Shown here in pieces: positions 50,498 to 57,998 of a stretch of 64,000 nt of DNA. A program made the translations under genes and the position numbers. Source of the DNA: Solibacteraceae bacterium (GTDB lineage: Bacteria > Acidobacteriota > Terriglobia > Bryobacterales > Bryobacteraceae); the NCBI GenBank assembly GCA_021324015.1, contig JAJPJX010000036.1, forward strand, positions 1-64,000. Reading direction: 5' to 3'. How positions within the stretch are numbered: position 1 is the first letter of the stretch; each line of letters starts with the position of its first letter. The notes beneath the pieces are model-generated. The model saw only the letters and a program-made list of their open reading frames with translations. It ran no database searches and was not told the origin of the DNA.

Positions 50498-51868
50498 CTA
50501 CGGCTTTTCGACCTCGGCGCGCCAGCGGTGAACCTGGCCGGCCAGTTCATCCACCAAGTCAGGATGCTGGTGGCGGAGATTGCGGCTCTCGCCGGGATCG
50601 GCTTCGAGGTCGGAGAGGAAGAGGGCGTCGTCTCCCTGGAGCGGCTTCTTTCCTTCCGGCGTGCCATCGTAGGTGATGCCGTTGACCACGAGTTTCCACT
50701 TGCCGCGGCGCACCGCCAATTGCTCTCCGTTGGCCCAAAAGACGGCGCCGTGCGGGGATTTGGCGCGCGAGGCGGCCACGGGGAGCATGTCGCGGCCGTC
50801 GATGGTGCGGTCGGAGGGCACGGGCACGCCGGCCACGCCGCAGACGGTGGGCAGGATATCCGCGGTCATGACCACTTCGTGGATCACCTGGCCGGCGGGG
50901 ATCACGCCGGGCCAACTGGCCATGCCGGGAACGTGCATCCCGCCGTCGAAGACGCTGAATTTGTGGCCGCGGAACGGGCGGTTGCTGCCTGCGGTGGCGG
51001 GTTGCTGGTTCAGGCCCGCGCGCGCCTCGGTGGTGGCGCCGTTATCGCCCAGCAGGAAAATGAGCGTGTTTCGCCGCTGGCCGGTTTGTTCCAGGGTGTG
51101 CAGGATCCGGCCGATGGCGTCATCGGCGGCGGAACGCATGGCGGCGTACATCTGCCGCTCGCGCGGCAGGCCGGGGAAACGCTCCACGAACTCCCGCGGG
51201 GCGTGCATGGGGTAATGCACGGCGTTGAAGGCGCAATAGAGGAAGAAGGGATCGGAGCGGGGCGCGCTCAGAAAGCGAACGGCTTCGTCACCCAGGCGCC
51301 CGGTGAGGTACTGCCCATCCTCGAAGATTTCTTCGCGGTTGCGCCAGAGGTCGTGGAAATTCACGCGCCGCGGTTCGCCCCAATAGTAGCGGTGCGAGTA
51401 GTAGTCCACGCAGCCGTTCAGAAAGCCGTAGAAATAGTCGAAGCCGCGGGCGTTGGGCACGGTATCGGGGGTGACGCCGAGGTGCCACTTGCCGGTCAGC
51501 GCGGTCTGGTAGCCGGCGGGCTTGAGCAGGGACGGGATGGTTTTCTCGGTGGTGGGCAGGTTCAGGCCGTTGACGGGCATGCCGGCACGGATGGGGAAGC
51601 GGCCGGTCATGAGGGCGGCGCGGGCGGCCGCGCACACGGGCGCGTTCGAATACCAGTTGGTGAAACGCGCGCCGGAGGCGGCTAACCCGTCGATATGGGG
51701 CGTCTTCAAATCGGCCGCGCCCAGGCAGCCGAGATCGTGGCAGCCCAGGTCGTCCATCAGGATGACGAGGATGTTGGGGCGCCGGGAGCGCGACGGCTGG
51801 GAGCGCAGGCGCTGAAGAGCGGGGCCCGCCGCCAGGCCGCCACGCAGGAGATTTCTTCGCGAAAGCAT
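50498..51868 (-). CDS. Tat-exported sulfatase
   Basis: Type I sulfatase of 456 residues with a twin-arginine signal (LSRRNLLRGG). Metal and active-site features are ILVILMDDLGCHDLG (two Asp ligands), the formylglycine motif C79-A-A-A-R83 followed by AALMTGR, GKWHLG and LLGDNG. The formylglycine motif has Ala in place of the usual Pro; CxAxR variants are within the known (C/S)x(P/A)xR consensus. It should remove sulfate esters from a glycan in the periplasm. It lies 70 nt upstream of the E1alpha-sugar operon on the same strand, which suggests sulfated sugar as the operon's substrate. An extended -10 (TGATAGACT) lies 12 nt before the ATG. Confidence 0.85.
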   Translation of the reverse strand: MLSRRNLLRGGLAAGPALQRLRSQPSRSRRPNILVILMDDLGCHDLGCLGAADLKTPHIDGLAASGARFTNWYSNAPVCAAARAALMTGRFPIRAGMPVNGLNLPTTEKTIPSLLKPAGYQTALTGKWHLGVTPDTVPNARGFDYFYGFLNGCVDYYSHRYYWGEPRRVNFHDLWRNREEIFEDGQYLTGRLGDEAVRFLSAPRSDPFFLYCAFNAVHYPMHAPREFVERFPGLPRERQMYAAMRSAADDAIGRILHTLEQTGQRRNTLIFLLGDNGATTEARAGLNQQPATAGSNRPFRGHKFSVFDGGMHVPGMASWPGVIPAGQVIHEVVMTADILPTVCGVAGVPVPSDRTIDGRDMLPVAASRAKSPHGAVFWANGEQLAVRRGKWKLVVNGITYDGTPEGKKPLQGDDALFLSDLEADPGESRNLRHQHPDLVDELAGQVHRWRAEVEKP

Positions 51869-51880
51869 GATGGTGAAAGC

Positions 51881-51889
51881 AGTCTATCA
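51881..51889 (-). promoter_or_regulatory. Extended -10 box of the sulfatase operon
   Basis: TGATAGACT on the minus strand has its TAGACT box at 51886-51881, ending 12 nt before the sulfatase ATG. No Shine-Dalgarno sequence is present, so the leader would be about 5 nt. Confidence 0.45.
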
Positions 51890-51932
51890 GAGGCCGCGAC
51901 AAACCAGCGAGCGCAGTGGCACATTAGTAGAT

Positions 51933-52568
51933 ATGAGAGTCTTTTTATCTACGATAGCCGCCGTTGCCATCTGCGCGGGCACCATGGCGGCCCAGTACAA
52001 GATGGAGGCTGGCGGCGCGCCACCGGAGGCTCTGCCGGCCGCGGCGGCCGCCGCCGTGGATCCACATGGCTACCGGGTAACGGCCCCGGACGGCAAGCCC
52101 TATTGCCAGGTGTGGATTGCGAAGTCGCTGGCCAGCGGCGCAAAGAACAGCGAAGAAGGCGTGAGCCTGCCGGCTGTTCCGCATGGGGCGTTCCTGGGCG
52201 TGATCGAGTTTCCGGCAGCCGGCGCGGACCGGCGCGGACACTCCATCAAGCCGGGCGTTTACGGCATGCGGTACAGCCTTTATCCTCCGGACGGCAACCA
52301 CATGGGCGCGGCGCCGCAGCGGGACTTTGTGGTGCTGATTCCGGCGGCCCAGGACAAAGCGCCGGATGCCCTGCCAAGCTACGACGAGCTGATGGCGTTG
52401 AGCCGCCAGACGATCGGGAGGCCGCATCCCGCGGTGCTGAGCCTCTATCCCTCGCCGCTCGAAAGCCTGCCGGGCTTCCAGAAGGAGGGCGAGCGGGATT
52501 GGGTGCTGCACGTCAAGATCGGCAGCCTGCCGGTGGCCATCATTCTGGTGGGCAGGGCGGAGGCGTAG
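51933..52568 (+). CDS. Secreted protein of unknown function
   Basis: 211 residues with a Sec signal peptide (MRVFLSTIAAVAICAGTMAAQ) and an Ala/Pro-rich segment to about residue 45. The mature domain has YRVTAPDGKPYCQVWIAKSL, LGVIEFPAAGADRRG, SIKPGVYGMRYSLYPPDGNHMG and a C-terminal VLHVKIGSLPVAIILVG. It looks like a beta-rich periplasmic domain similar in outline to DUF2911-type proteins, but I do not recognise it firmly. An in-frame ATG at 51867 lies upstream; the start at 51933 was taken because it opens the signal peptide. It is divergent from the sulfatase across 64 bp, so a functional link is possible. Confidence 0.6.
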   Translation: MRVFLSTIAAVAICAGTMAAQYKMEAGGAPPEALPAAAAAAVDPHGYRVTAPDGKPYCQVWIAKSLASGAKNSEEGVSLPAVPHGAFLGVIEFPAAGADRRGHSIKPGVYGMRYSLYPPDGNHMGAAPQRDFVVLIPAAQDKAPDALPSYDELMALSRQTIGRPHPAVLSLYPSPLESLPGFQKEGERDWVLHVKIGSLPVAIILVGRAEA

Positions 52569-52598
52569 AGCGGCGGGGCGGACCGTCCGTGGCGAGAG

Positions 52599-52604
52599 TA
52601 TACT
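52599..52604 (+). promoter_or_regulatory. -10 box of the exported TIM-barrel gene
   Basis: TATACT (52599-52604) lies 12 nt before the ATG at 52617. No ribosome binding site is visible, so the leader would be about 6 nt. Confidence 0.45.
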
Positions 52605-52616
52605 CCTGATAGAGCC

Positions 52617-53591
52617 ATGGACGAGCACAATCATCGAACGACGGAGCGGCTGTCGCGCCGGCGGCTCCTGGGCGGCATGGCGGCGGCCGCCGCACTGACG
52701 GGCGGCGCGGCGGGGCAGGAGAGCGGGAGCGGGCGGCTGAAAGTCTGTATTTTCTCCAAGCACCTGCAGTGGCTGGGCTGGCAGGAGGCCGCGGCGGCAG
52801 CCAAGCAGATCGGCTTCGACGGGGTGGACCTGACCGTGCGCGCCGGCGGCCATGTGCTGCCCGAGCGCGTCACCGAAGACCTGCCGAAGGCGGTCGAGGC
52901 GGTGCACCGGGCGGGGCTGGAAACGCCCATGATCACCGCCGGCATCGTGGACTGTGAGTCGCCGCACGCGGAGGAGATTCTGCGTACCGCCAGCAAGCTG
53001 GGGATCCGGAACTATCGCTGGGGGGGATTCACCTATGCCAAGGACCGCTCGATTCCGGAGCAGATCGAGGCTCTGAAGCCGCGGGTCAAGGCGCTGGAGG
53101 ACATGAACCGGCACTACAGCATGTGCGCTATGTACCACACGCATTCGGGGCCCTGGCTGGTGGGCGCGCCGCAGTGGGACCTATGGATGCTGCTGCGCGA
53201 CTTCGACTCCCGCTGGGTGGGCGTGAACTACGACATCGGGCACGCCACGGTGGAGGGCGGGTACGGCGGTTGGCTGCTGAGCGAGCACCTGATGCGCCCG
53301 CTGATGCGCGGCGTGGCTCTGAAGGACTTCCGCTGGAGCCGCAACGGGCGGGGCGAATGGACGCCGGAATGGTGCCCCATGGGCGAGGGGATGGTGCACT
53401 TCGCGGCCTTTTTCCGCATGTTGCAAGAGACCCGCTTTTCGGGCCCGGTGCAGGTGCACTACGAATACAAAAGCCTGGGAGGCGCGCAGGACGGCAAACG
53501 GACGCTGAGCGTGGATCGCGAGCAGGTGCTGGCGGCTATGCGGCGCGACCTGGAGTTCACGCGAAAACTGATGCGCGACGCGCAGATTTAG
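52617..53591 (+). CDS. Tat-exported sugar phosphate isomerase/epimerase-like TIM barrel
   Basis: 324 residues with a twin-arginine signal (SRRRLLGGMAAAAAL, residues 13-27). The mature protein is an AP-endonuclease-2/xylose-isomerase-like TIM barrel: IGFDGVDLTVRAGGHVLPE, then MYHTHSG, VNYDIGHA with a metal-binding His, VALKDFRW and VHYEYK with a likely Glu ligand. Exported members of this family in acidobacteria and Bacteroidetes are found with Gfo/Idh/MocA and DUF1080 proteins. They act on sugars or 3-keto sugars, as isomerases, epimerases or C-glycoside or glycoside lyases. The substrate here is unknown. It appears to have its own promoter. Confidence 0.75.
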   Translation: MDEHNHRTTERLSRRRLLGGMAAAAALTGGAAGQESGSGRLKVCIFSKHLQWLGWQEAAAAAKQIGFDGVDLTVRAGGHVLPERVTEDLPKAVEAVHRAGLETPMITAGIVDCESPHAEEILRTASKLGIRNYRWGGFTYAKDRSIPEQIEALKPRVKALEDMNRHYSMCAMYHTHSGPWLVGAPQWDLWMLLRDFDSRWVGVNYDIGHATVEGGYGGWLLSEHLMRPLMRGVALKDFRWSRNGRGEWTPEWCPMGEGMVHFAAFFRMLQETRFSGPVQVHYEYKSLGGAQDGKRTLSVDREQVLAAMRRDLEFTRKLMRDAQI

Positions 53592-53700
53592 CGGCGCGAG
53601 CCGGAGCGTTCGCCGGGCGCGCAATATCTGTATCCGGGGCGAGCGCGCCGGGTTTTGCGCCGGAATGGATCGCTTGATAGCGTAGGGATCACGCGCCATC

Positions 53701-55809
53701 ATGGCCAGTCGCCAGCCCCCCGTCAGGTTTGGACCGTTCGAGCTTGATTATCGAGCCGCCCAACTGCGGCGCGGGCCGGTTGTTCTCAACCTGACCGGGC
53801 AGCCGTACCGGATGCTCGAACTGCTGGTGGAGCGGGCAGGCGAGCTGGTCACGCGGGAAGAGATTTGCCGGAAGCTGTGGCCTGAGGGCCACAACGTAGA
53901 TTTCGAAGCGGCGATCAACGTTGCGGCCCGGAGAATCCGCGAGGTTTTGAGGGAGTCGGCCGACTCTCCCACATACCTACACACCGTGCGAGGGCGGGGT
54001 TACCGGTTTGAGTTGCCGCCGCAGCCAGTAGAAACGCCGCCCGAGGTTCCGCTCCCCCCCGACAGCGTTCACGAGGAAGCGCCGCCCGAGAAGACGGCTT
54101 CGGTCCAGCGCCCCAAGAGGATTCCGTGGGTGCGCGGCGGAGCCGTTCTTGCAGGGGTTCTGATATTGGTGATTGGCGTGATTGGGCGCTCGGGGCATAA
54201 TTCGGGCGAGAGGAGCATCTATCAATTCAGCCACTCCGGGTCGGTTTCAGACTGCGCCGTGTCGAGGGATGGACAACACATCGCCTACGTGGATGACGAC
54301 GACAATGAGCCGGTGCTGAGGATCTGCGACAGCAGCTCAGGCGGTTGCTCAGTGCTGCTTCGCCACCCAGGCGCGCTCCTGAAACTCCTTTTCTCCGCCG
54401 ATGGGCAGTACCTGCTTTTCGGATCCGACGACGGTCCCAGCCCGGGAGCCAACATCTATCGGGTGAGGTCGTCCGGCGGCCCTCCCAACGCCGTGGTGCG
54501 CGGGTCCGCCTGGCTCCAAGCCATTAGCGCGGATGGCCAGCGGATTCTATATTTTCGGGACAGTGAACGGGAAGATACGCTCTATGTCGCGGATCTGAAC
54601 GGCGGGCCGGAACGGCGCGTGCTCCATCGCTACCGTCCGGACCGCATCACGGCAGCCGCGCTTTCGCCGGATGGCACAACCGTGTCCGCCTGGTGGCTGG
54701 TGGCTAACAACCTGGAATTCCACTATTCCCTGATCACGGCGCGAATGGCCGACGGAGTGGAGACGCCGCTCTCGATGGGGCCATGGCCGGGCGTCTATCC
54801 GCGTCCCGAACTGGCCTGGCTGCCGAATGGGACGGGGCTGGTCGCCGTGATTCAAGATGATGCGACGGGCCTGCGCCAAATCTACCAGATCGACTACCCT
54901 TCGGGCGCGGTGAAACGAATCACGAACGATCTGGCTTCCTATTCCAATCTAAGTGTCACCGGGGATGGAAGCAGCTTGGTGACGATTAAGGATGACACCA
55001 CCCCGCAGATCTGGGTCCTGGACCCGAAGGATCCCGAGACGGCGCGTCAGGTGACATTCGGAGATCCCGGATACCGGTATCCGTCCTGGACCAGCGATGG
55101 GGCGCTGTTGGCGAGCAGCCAGGGACTTTGGCTCATCGATCCGCGGAATGGGCGGAAGCAAGCAATTCCAGGGACGACCGGGTCCGATACCGCGCCGGTG
55201 CTGGCGCCTGACGGGCGGCGGGTGTTCTTCGCATCCCGGCGCCACAACGCATATGCCGTGTGGCGGGTGGGAAGGGATGGAGGAGGCCTGACACGACTCA
55301 CGTATGGAGATGAAGGCGGCCGTCCCAAGGTTTCCCCGGATGGCCGCTGGCTGGTGTATTCGGGCTTCGCCCCGGACGGCATCGCGATCTGGAAAATGCC
55401 GGTGGAAGGCGGGCCACCGGTTCGCGTCAACTGGGGGGAGCCCGCCACGGAACCTGACATTTCGCCGGACGGCAAATGGATTTCGGGGACAGCCCGCTTG
55501 GGAAGGTTTTTGGCCGTTGTGTACCCGTTTGAGGGCGGGCCGCATGTGAAGCAGTTCGACGTGCTGCCGGTTACCACCCACGAGCACCTGGCTTGGGCTC
55601 CGGACGGTAAGGCGCTGACGTTCATCCGGAATCAGGGGTCGGTTTCCAACCTCTGGCGTCAACCTCTGGACGGCAGAGAACCCACTATGGTGACGCATTT
55701 CGAGAGCCAGCAAATCATGGATTTTGCGTGGGCCCGCGACGGCCGCTTGGCGGTGGCGCGGGCGCAGCGGGAGGCGGATGTCGTCGTCCTTCGCCACTTC
55801 CAGCAGTAA
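53701..55809 (+). CDS. Membrane-bound winged-helix regulator with TolB-like beta-propeller
   Basis: 702 residues of three parts. Residues 8-105 form an OmpR/PhoB-type winged helix (VRFGPFELDYRAAQLRRG, then VTREEICRKLWPEG and a wing ending TVRGRGYRFELP). After a Pro-rich linker, one transmembrane helix lies at about 145-162. Residues 170-702 form a TolB/WD40-like propeller on the far side with repeats such as LSPDGTTVSAW, LAPDGRRVFFASRR and VSPDGRWLVYSG. This is a CadC/ToxR-like one-component regulator that can bind DNA while sensing something in the periplasm. No histidine kinase or phosphorylation site is involved. An extended box TGATAGCGT ends 17 nt before the ATG. The target genes are unknown, possibly the divergent neighbours. 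Confidence 0.85.
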   Translation: MASRQPPVRFGPFELDYRAAQLRRGPVVLNLTGQPYRMLELLVERAGELVTREEICRKLWPEGHNVDFEAAINVAARRIREVLRESADSPTYLHTVRGRGYRFELPPQPVETPPEVPLPPDSVHEEAPPEKTASVQRPKRIPWVRGGAVLAGVLILVIGVIGRSGHNSGERSIYQFSHSGSVSDCAVSRDGQHIAYVDDDDNEPVLRICDSSSGGCSVLLRHPGALLKLLFSADGQYLLFGSDDGPSPGANIYRVRSSGGPPNAVVRGSAWLQAISADGQRILYFRDSEREDTLYVADLNGGPERRVLHRYRPDRITAAALSPDGTTVSAWWLVANNLEFHYSLITARMADGVETPLSMGPWPGVYPRPELAWLPNGTGLVAVIQDDATGLRQIYQIDYPSGAVKRITNDLASYSNLSVTGDGSSLVTIKDDTTPQIWVLDPKDPETARQVTFGDPGYRYPSWTSDGALLASSQGLWLIDPRNGRKQAIPGTTGSDTAPVLAPDGRRVFFASRRHNAYAVWRVGRDGGGLTRLTYGDEGGRPKVSPDGRWLVYSGFAPDGIAIWKMPVEGGPPVRVNWGEPATEPDISPDGKWISGTARLGRFLAVVYPFEGGPHVKQFDVLPVTTHEHLAWAPDGKALTFIRNQGSVSNLWRQPLDGREPTMVTHFESQQIMDFAWARDGRLAVARAQREADVVVLRHFQQ

Positions 55810-55837
55810 CGAGACTCCGTCCCGCTGCGTTACGCCT

Positions 55838-56305
55838 CTAGGTCTCGGCCGGCACTTCGCCGTCCGTCCAGGGGGTGAAGACTGGCACCATCGCGCCGTT
55901 CACGTTGGTGAGTGTCAGTGTCCAGTAGCCCCCGGGATAGAACAACTTCGTGCCATCCGTGTAGCTGCTTGGAACTTCACTATTGTAGTAAACCCAGCCC
56001 TTTGCCCCGTTCTGCCAGATATAGCAACTGGGACTGGACGGGTCATTGGGAACCACGCTCACAACATTGTGATTCGCAAAATTGCTGTTAATCGGGTCAT
56101 ACCACGGAATGTTGAAATCGACGTTTGCCGGCGTGTCGCCAATGCTGAATTTCGACTGCTTCTTTGGGACATTGGTAACAGTGAAATCCACGTATCCGCC
56201 GGGGTTGTAAGTCTGCGCCAGCTTCATTACCGTCGAAGTGAACACGGTTGACTCGGTGGTGCTTCCCTGGGCAGCGGCTGCCGCCGTGGTCGATGGTGAA
56301 TCCAT
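55838..56305 (-). CDS. Orphan beta-rich protein of unknown function
   Basis: 155 residues that I do not recognise. It starts with a Thr/Ser/Ala-rich stretch (MDSPSTTAAAAAQGSTTEST) without a signal peptide. Beta-like strands rich in Tyr, Trp, Asn and Pro follow, with two similar motifs, YNPGGYVDFTVTNV and YPGGYWTLTLTNV, about 85 residues apart, so the protein may consist of a duplicated module. There is one Cys. Base composition is less G/C-rich than its neighbours, which could mean recent acquisition. The start at 56305 was chosen over an upstream in-frame ATG because GAAAGAGAG precedes it. A 6-bp inverted repeat (GTAACG 55806, CGTTAC 55828) lies at its 3' end between convergent genes. Confidence 0.6.
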   Translation of the reverse strand: MDSPSTTAAAAAQGSTTESTVFTSTVMKLAQTYNPGGYVDFTVTNVPKKQSKFSIGDTPANVDFNIPWYDPINSNFANHNVVSVVPNDPSSPSCYIWQNGAKGWVYYNSEVPSSYTDGTKLFYPGGYWTLTLTNVNGAMVPVFTPWTDGEVPAET

Positions 56306-56627
56306 GTTGGTCTCTCTTTCTTTGGTTGGAGTCAAGCAGCCCGAGCGTTGTCGTAATCGGGGCTCACTGGCGTACAGTTTGCGTGGAAAGCGCCGCGCAG
56401 TCAAGCCAGGTGCTCTCCGTAAGTTACTGAAAAAGCTGGTGTTGTAAATCTAAGATGAAATTTAGATTGCTCTTAGGAGAAAATCATGCGGTTTTGCCCT
56501 GGTTGCCACTCCGGTCGGGGATGAACAAGACATCGCCTGCCGCCTGCGCGGGCGCGGCGGACGAGGATGTCGTCGTCTTCGTCCCTCCGACCGTAGCGGG
56601 GCTCCTGGCACGAGCGGCGCCGCGGTA
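56306..56627. other. Intergenic region with an A/T-rich inverted repeat
   Basis: No gene is supported in these 322 bases, although short frames are open. It contains an A/T-rich inverted repeat, AATCTAA (56447-56453) and TTAGATT (56462-56468), in an otherwise G/C-rich sequence. A ribosome-binding-like TTAGGAG lies before an ATG at about 56485 that encodes only a dozen codons. The repeat could be an operator for the orphan gene on the minus strand or for an unrecognised small transcript. Confidence 0.35.
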
Positions 56628-56636
56628 TGCTATTCA
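56628..56636 (+). promoter_or_regulatory. Extended -10 box of the exported Gfo/Idh/MocA gene
   Basis: TGCTATTCA has its box at 56631-56636, ending 8 nt before the ATG at 56645. It is nearly identical to the TGCTATTCT element before the PfkB gene at 21146. No Shine-Dalgarno sequence is present. Confidence 0.45.
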
Positions 56637-56644
56637 CAACGGCT

Positions 56645-57928
56645 ATGCAGAACCGCAGATCCTTCACCCGGAACGCCGGACTGGCCGCGGCCGGGGCGTT
56701 CCTGTATCTTACCGGCCGCGCGCGGGGGGCCAACGACCGTGTGACGCTGGCGCTCATCGGCGGGCGAAATCAAGGCAAGGGCGACGCATTGCGCGCCATC
56801 AAGGCGGGCGCGGAGATCAAGACCTTCTGCGACCTGGATGAAGCCATTCTAGGGCAGGTAAACCCGGTGCTGGGCAAGGCCCAGGGACGTGAGCCGCAGA
56901 CCGAGCGGGAGTTCCGGCGGGTGCTCGAAGACAAGAGCATCGATGCGGTGATCATCGCCACGCCGGATCACTGGCACACGCACATCGCGCTGCTGGCCTG
57001 CCAGGCGGGCAAGGATGTCTACGTGGAGAAACCGCTTTCGCAGACCATCCGCGAGGGGCAGATGATTCGCGATGCGGCGCGCAAATACCGGCGCGTAATG
57101 CAGGTGGGCACGCAGCGGCGGACCATTGAGCATTTTCGCAGCGCCACCGACTTCGTGGCTTCGGGCGCGCTGGGTAAAGTCTGCCTGGTGAAAGCCTGGA
57201 TGTGCCAGGTGCGGCAGAGCATCGGGAATCCACCGGATCAGGACCCGCCGCGCACCATCGACTACGACGTGTGGCTGGGACCCGCACCCAAGCGGCCCTT
57301 CAATCCCAACCGGTTCCACTACAACTGGAGGTTCTTCTGGGATTACGGCAACAGCGAACTGGGCAACCAGGGCGTGCACATGCTGGACGTGGCGCTGGCG
57401 GGAATTCAGAAACTACGCAAGACCGAGCATTGCCTGCCCACGCGAATCAGCGGGCACGGGGGCATCTACTGGCTGCACGACGCCAAGGAGGTCCCGGACA
57501 CGCAGGTGCTGAGCTATGACTTCGGCGACCTGCTGCTGAACTGGGAGCTGCGCAGCTTCGGCGACCAGGACCCGATCGAAGGGACGCGCGCGGGCACGGG
57601 CTTTTACGGCTCGGACGCAACCCTGATCGTGGACGGCGACGGGTGGAAGGTGTACGGCAAGCACAACGAGATCGAAAAGGTGGTGAAAAACTCCGGGGGA
57701 TCGCACGAGGCAAACTTCCTGGAGTGCGTGAAGAGCCGACAGCGTCCCAACGCGGACGTGGAGATCGGGCGCCTGAGCACAACGCTGTGCCACCTGGGCA
57801 ACATCGTCTACCACCTGGGGCGGGATGTGCGCTTCGATCCGCAGACCGAAACCTTCGGCGACGACCAGGCTGCCAACGCGATGCTGACCAAGCAGTATCG
57901 CAGCAGCTATCCATTGCCGAAGGTGTAG
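56645..57928 (+). CDS. Tat-exported Gfo/Idh/MocA family oxidoreductase
   Basis: 427 residues. A twin-arginine signal (QNRRSFTRNAGLAAAGAFLY) directs it to the periplasm. The Rossmann part has LALIGGRNQGKGDA, PDHWHTH, and the catalytic VYVEKPLS with its lysine. The C-terminal domain shows WDYGNSELGNQGVHMLDVA, where the His is probably catalytic. Exported members keep a tightly bound NAD(P), as shown for the glucose-fructose oxidoreductase type, and act on free sugars. The substrate is unknown. A start at 56627 would add six residues; 56645 is favoured by the -10 spacing. A dispersed repeat follows 19 nt after the stop. Confidence 0.85.
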   Translation: MQNRRSFTRNAGLAAAGAFLYLTGRARGANDRVTLALIGGRNQGKGDALRAIKAGAEIKTFCDLDEAILGQVNPVLGKAQGREPQTEREFRRVLEDKSIDAVIIATPDHWHTHIALLACQAGKDVYVEKPLSQTIREGQMIRDAARKYRRVMQVGTQRRTIEHFRSATDFVASGALGKVCLVKAWMCQVRQSIGNPPDQDPPRTIDYDVWLGPAPKRPFNPNRFHYNWRFFWDYGNSELGNQGVHMLDVALAGIQKLRKTEHCLPTRISGHGGIYWLHDAKEVPDTQVLSYDFGDLLLNWELRSFGDQDPIEGTRAGTGFYGSDATLIVDGDGWKVYGKHNEIEKVVKNSGGSHEANFLECVKSRQRPNADVEIGRLSTTLCHLGNIVYHLGRDVRFDPQTETFGDDQAANAMLTKQYRSSYPLPKV

Positions 57929-57947
57929 GGGAGCTGAACAGCGAAGA

Positions 57948-57978
57948 ACCGCTCCCTGCCGGTCGCGGCTTGGTAGCC
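57948..57978 (+). repeat. Dispersed repeat, copy 3
   Basis: This copy has the core ACCGCTCCCTGCCGGT, differing in one base from copy 2, and a tail containing GCGGCTTGGTAGCC. ACCG and CGGT can pair. It lies between the convergent Gfo/Idh/MocA and glycosidase-like genes. Confidence 0.6.
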
Positions 57979-57998
57979 AACGGTTCGGATACGGAGCT

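Noticed and set aside
55806-55833. A terminator between the regulator and the orphan gene (GTAACG / CGTTAC)
   Set aside because: The stem is only 6 bp with a 16-nt loop and no T-run follows, so it is noted but not called.
56455-56841. A 128-codon plus-strand frame overlapping the exported Gfo/Idh/MocA gene
   Set aside because: It runs out of frame through that gene's signal peptide and shows no family resemblance. The real start is at 56645.
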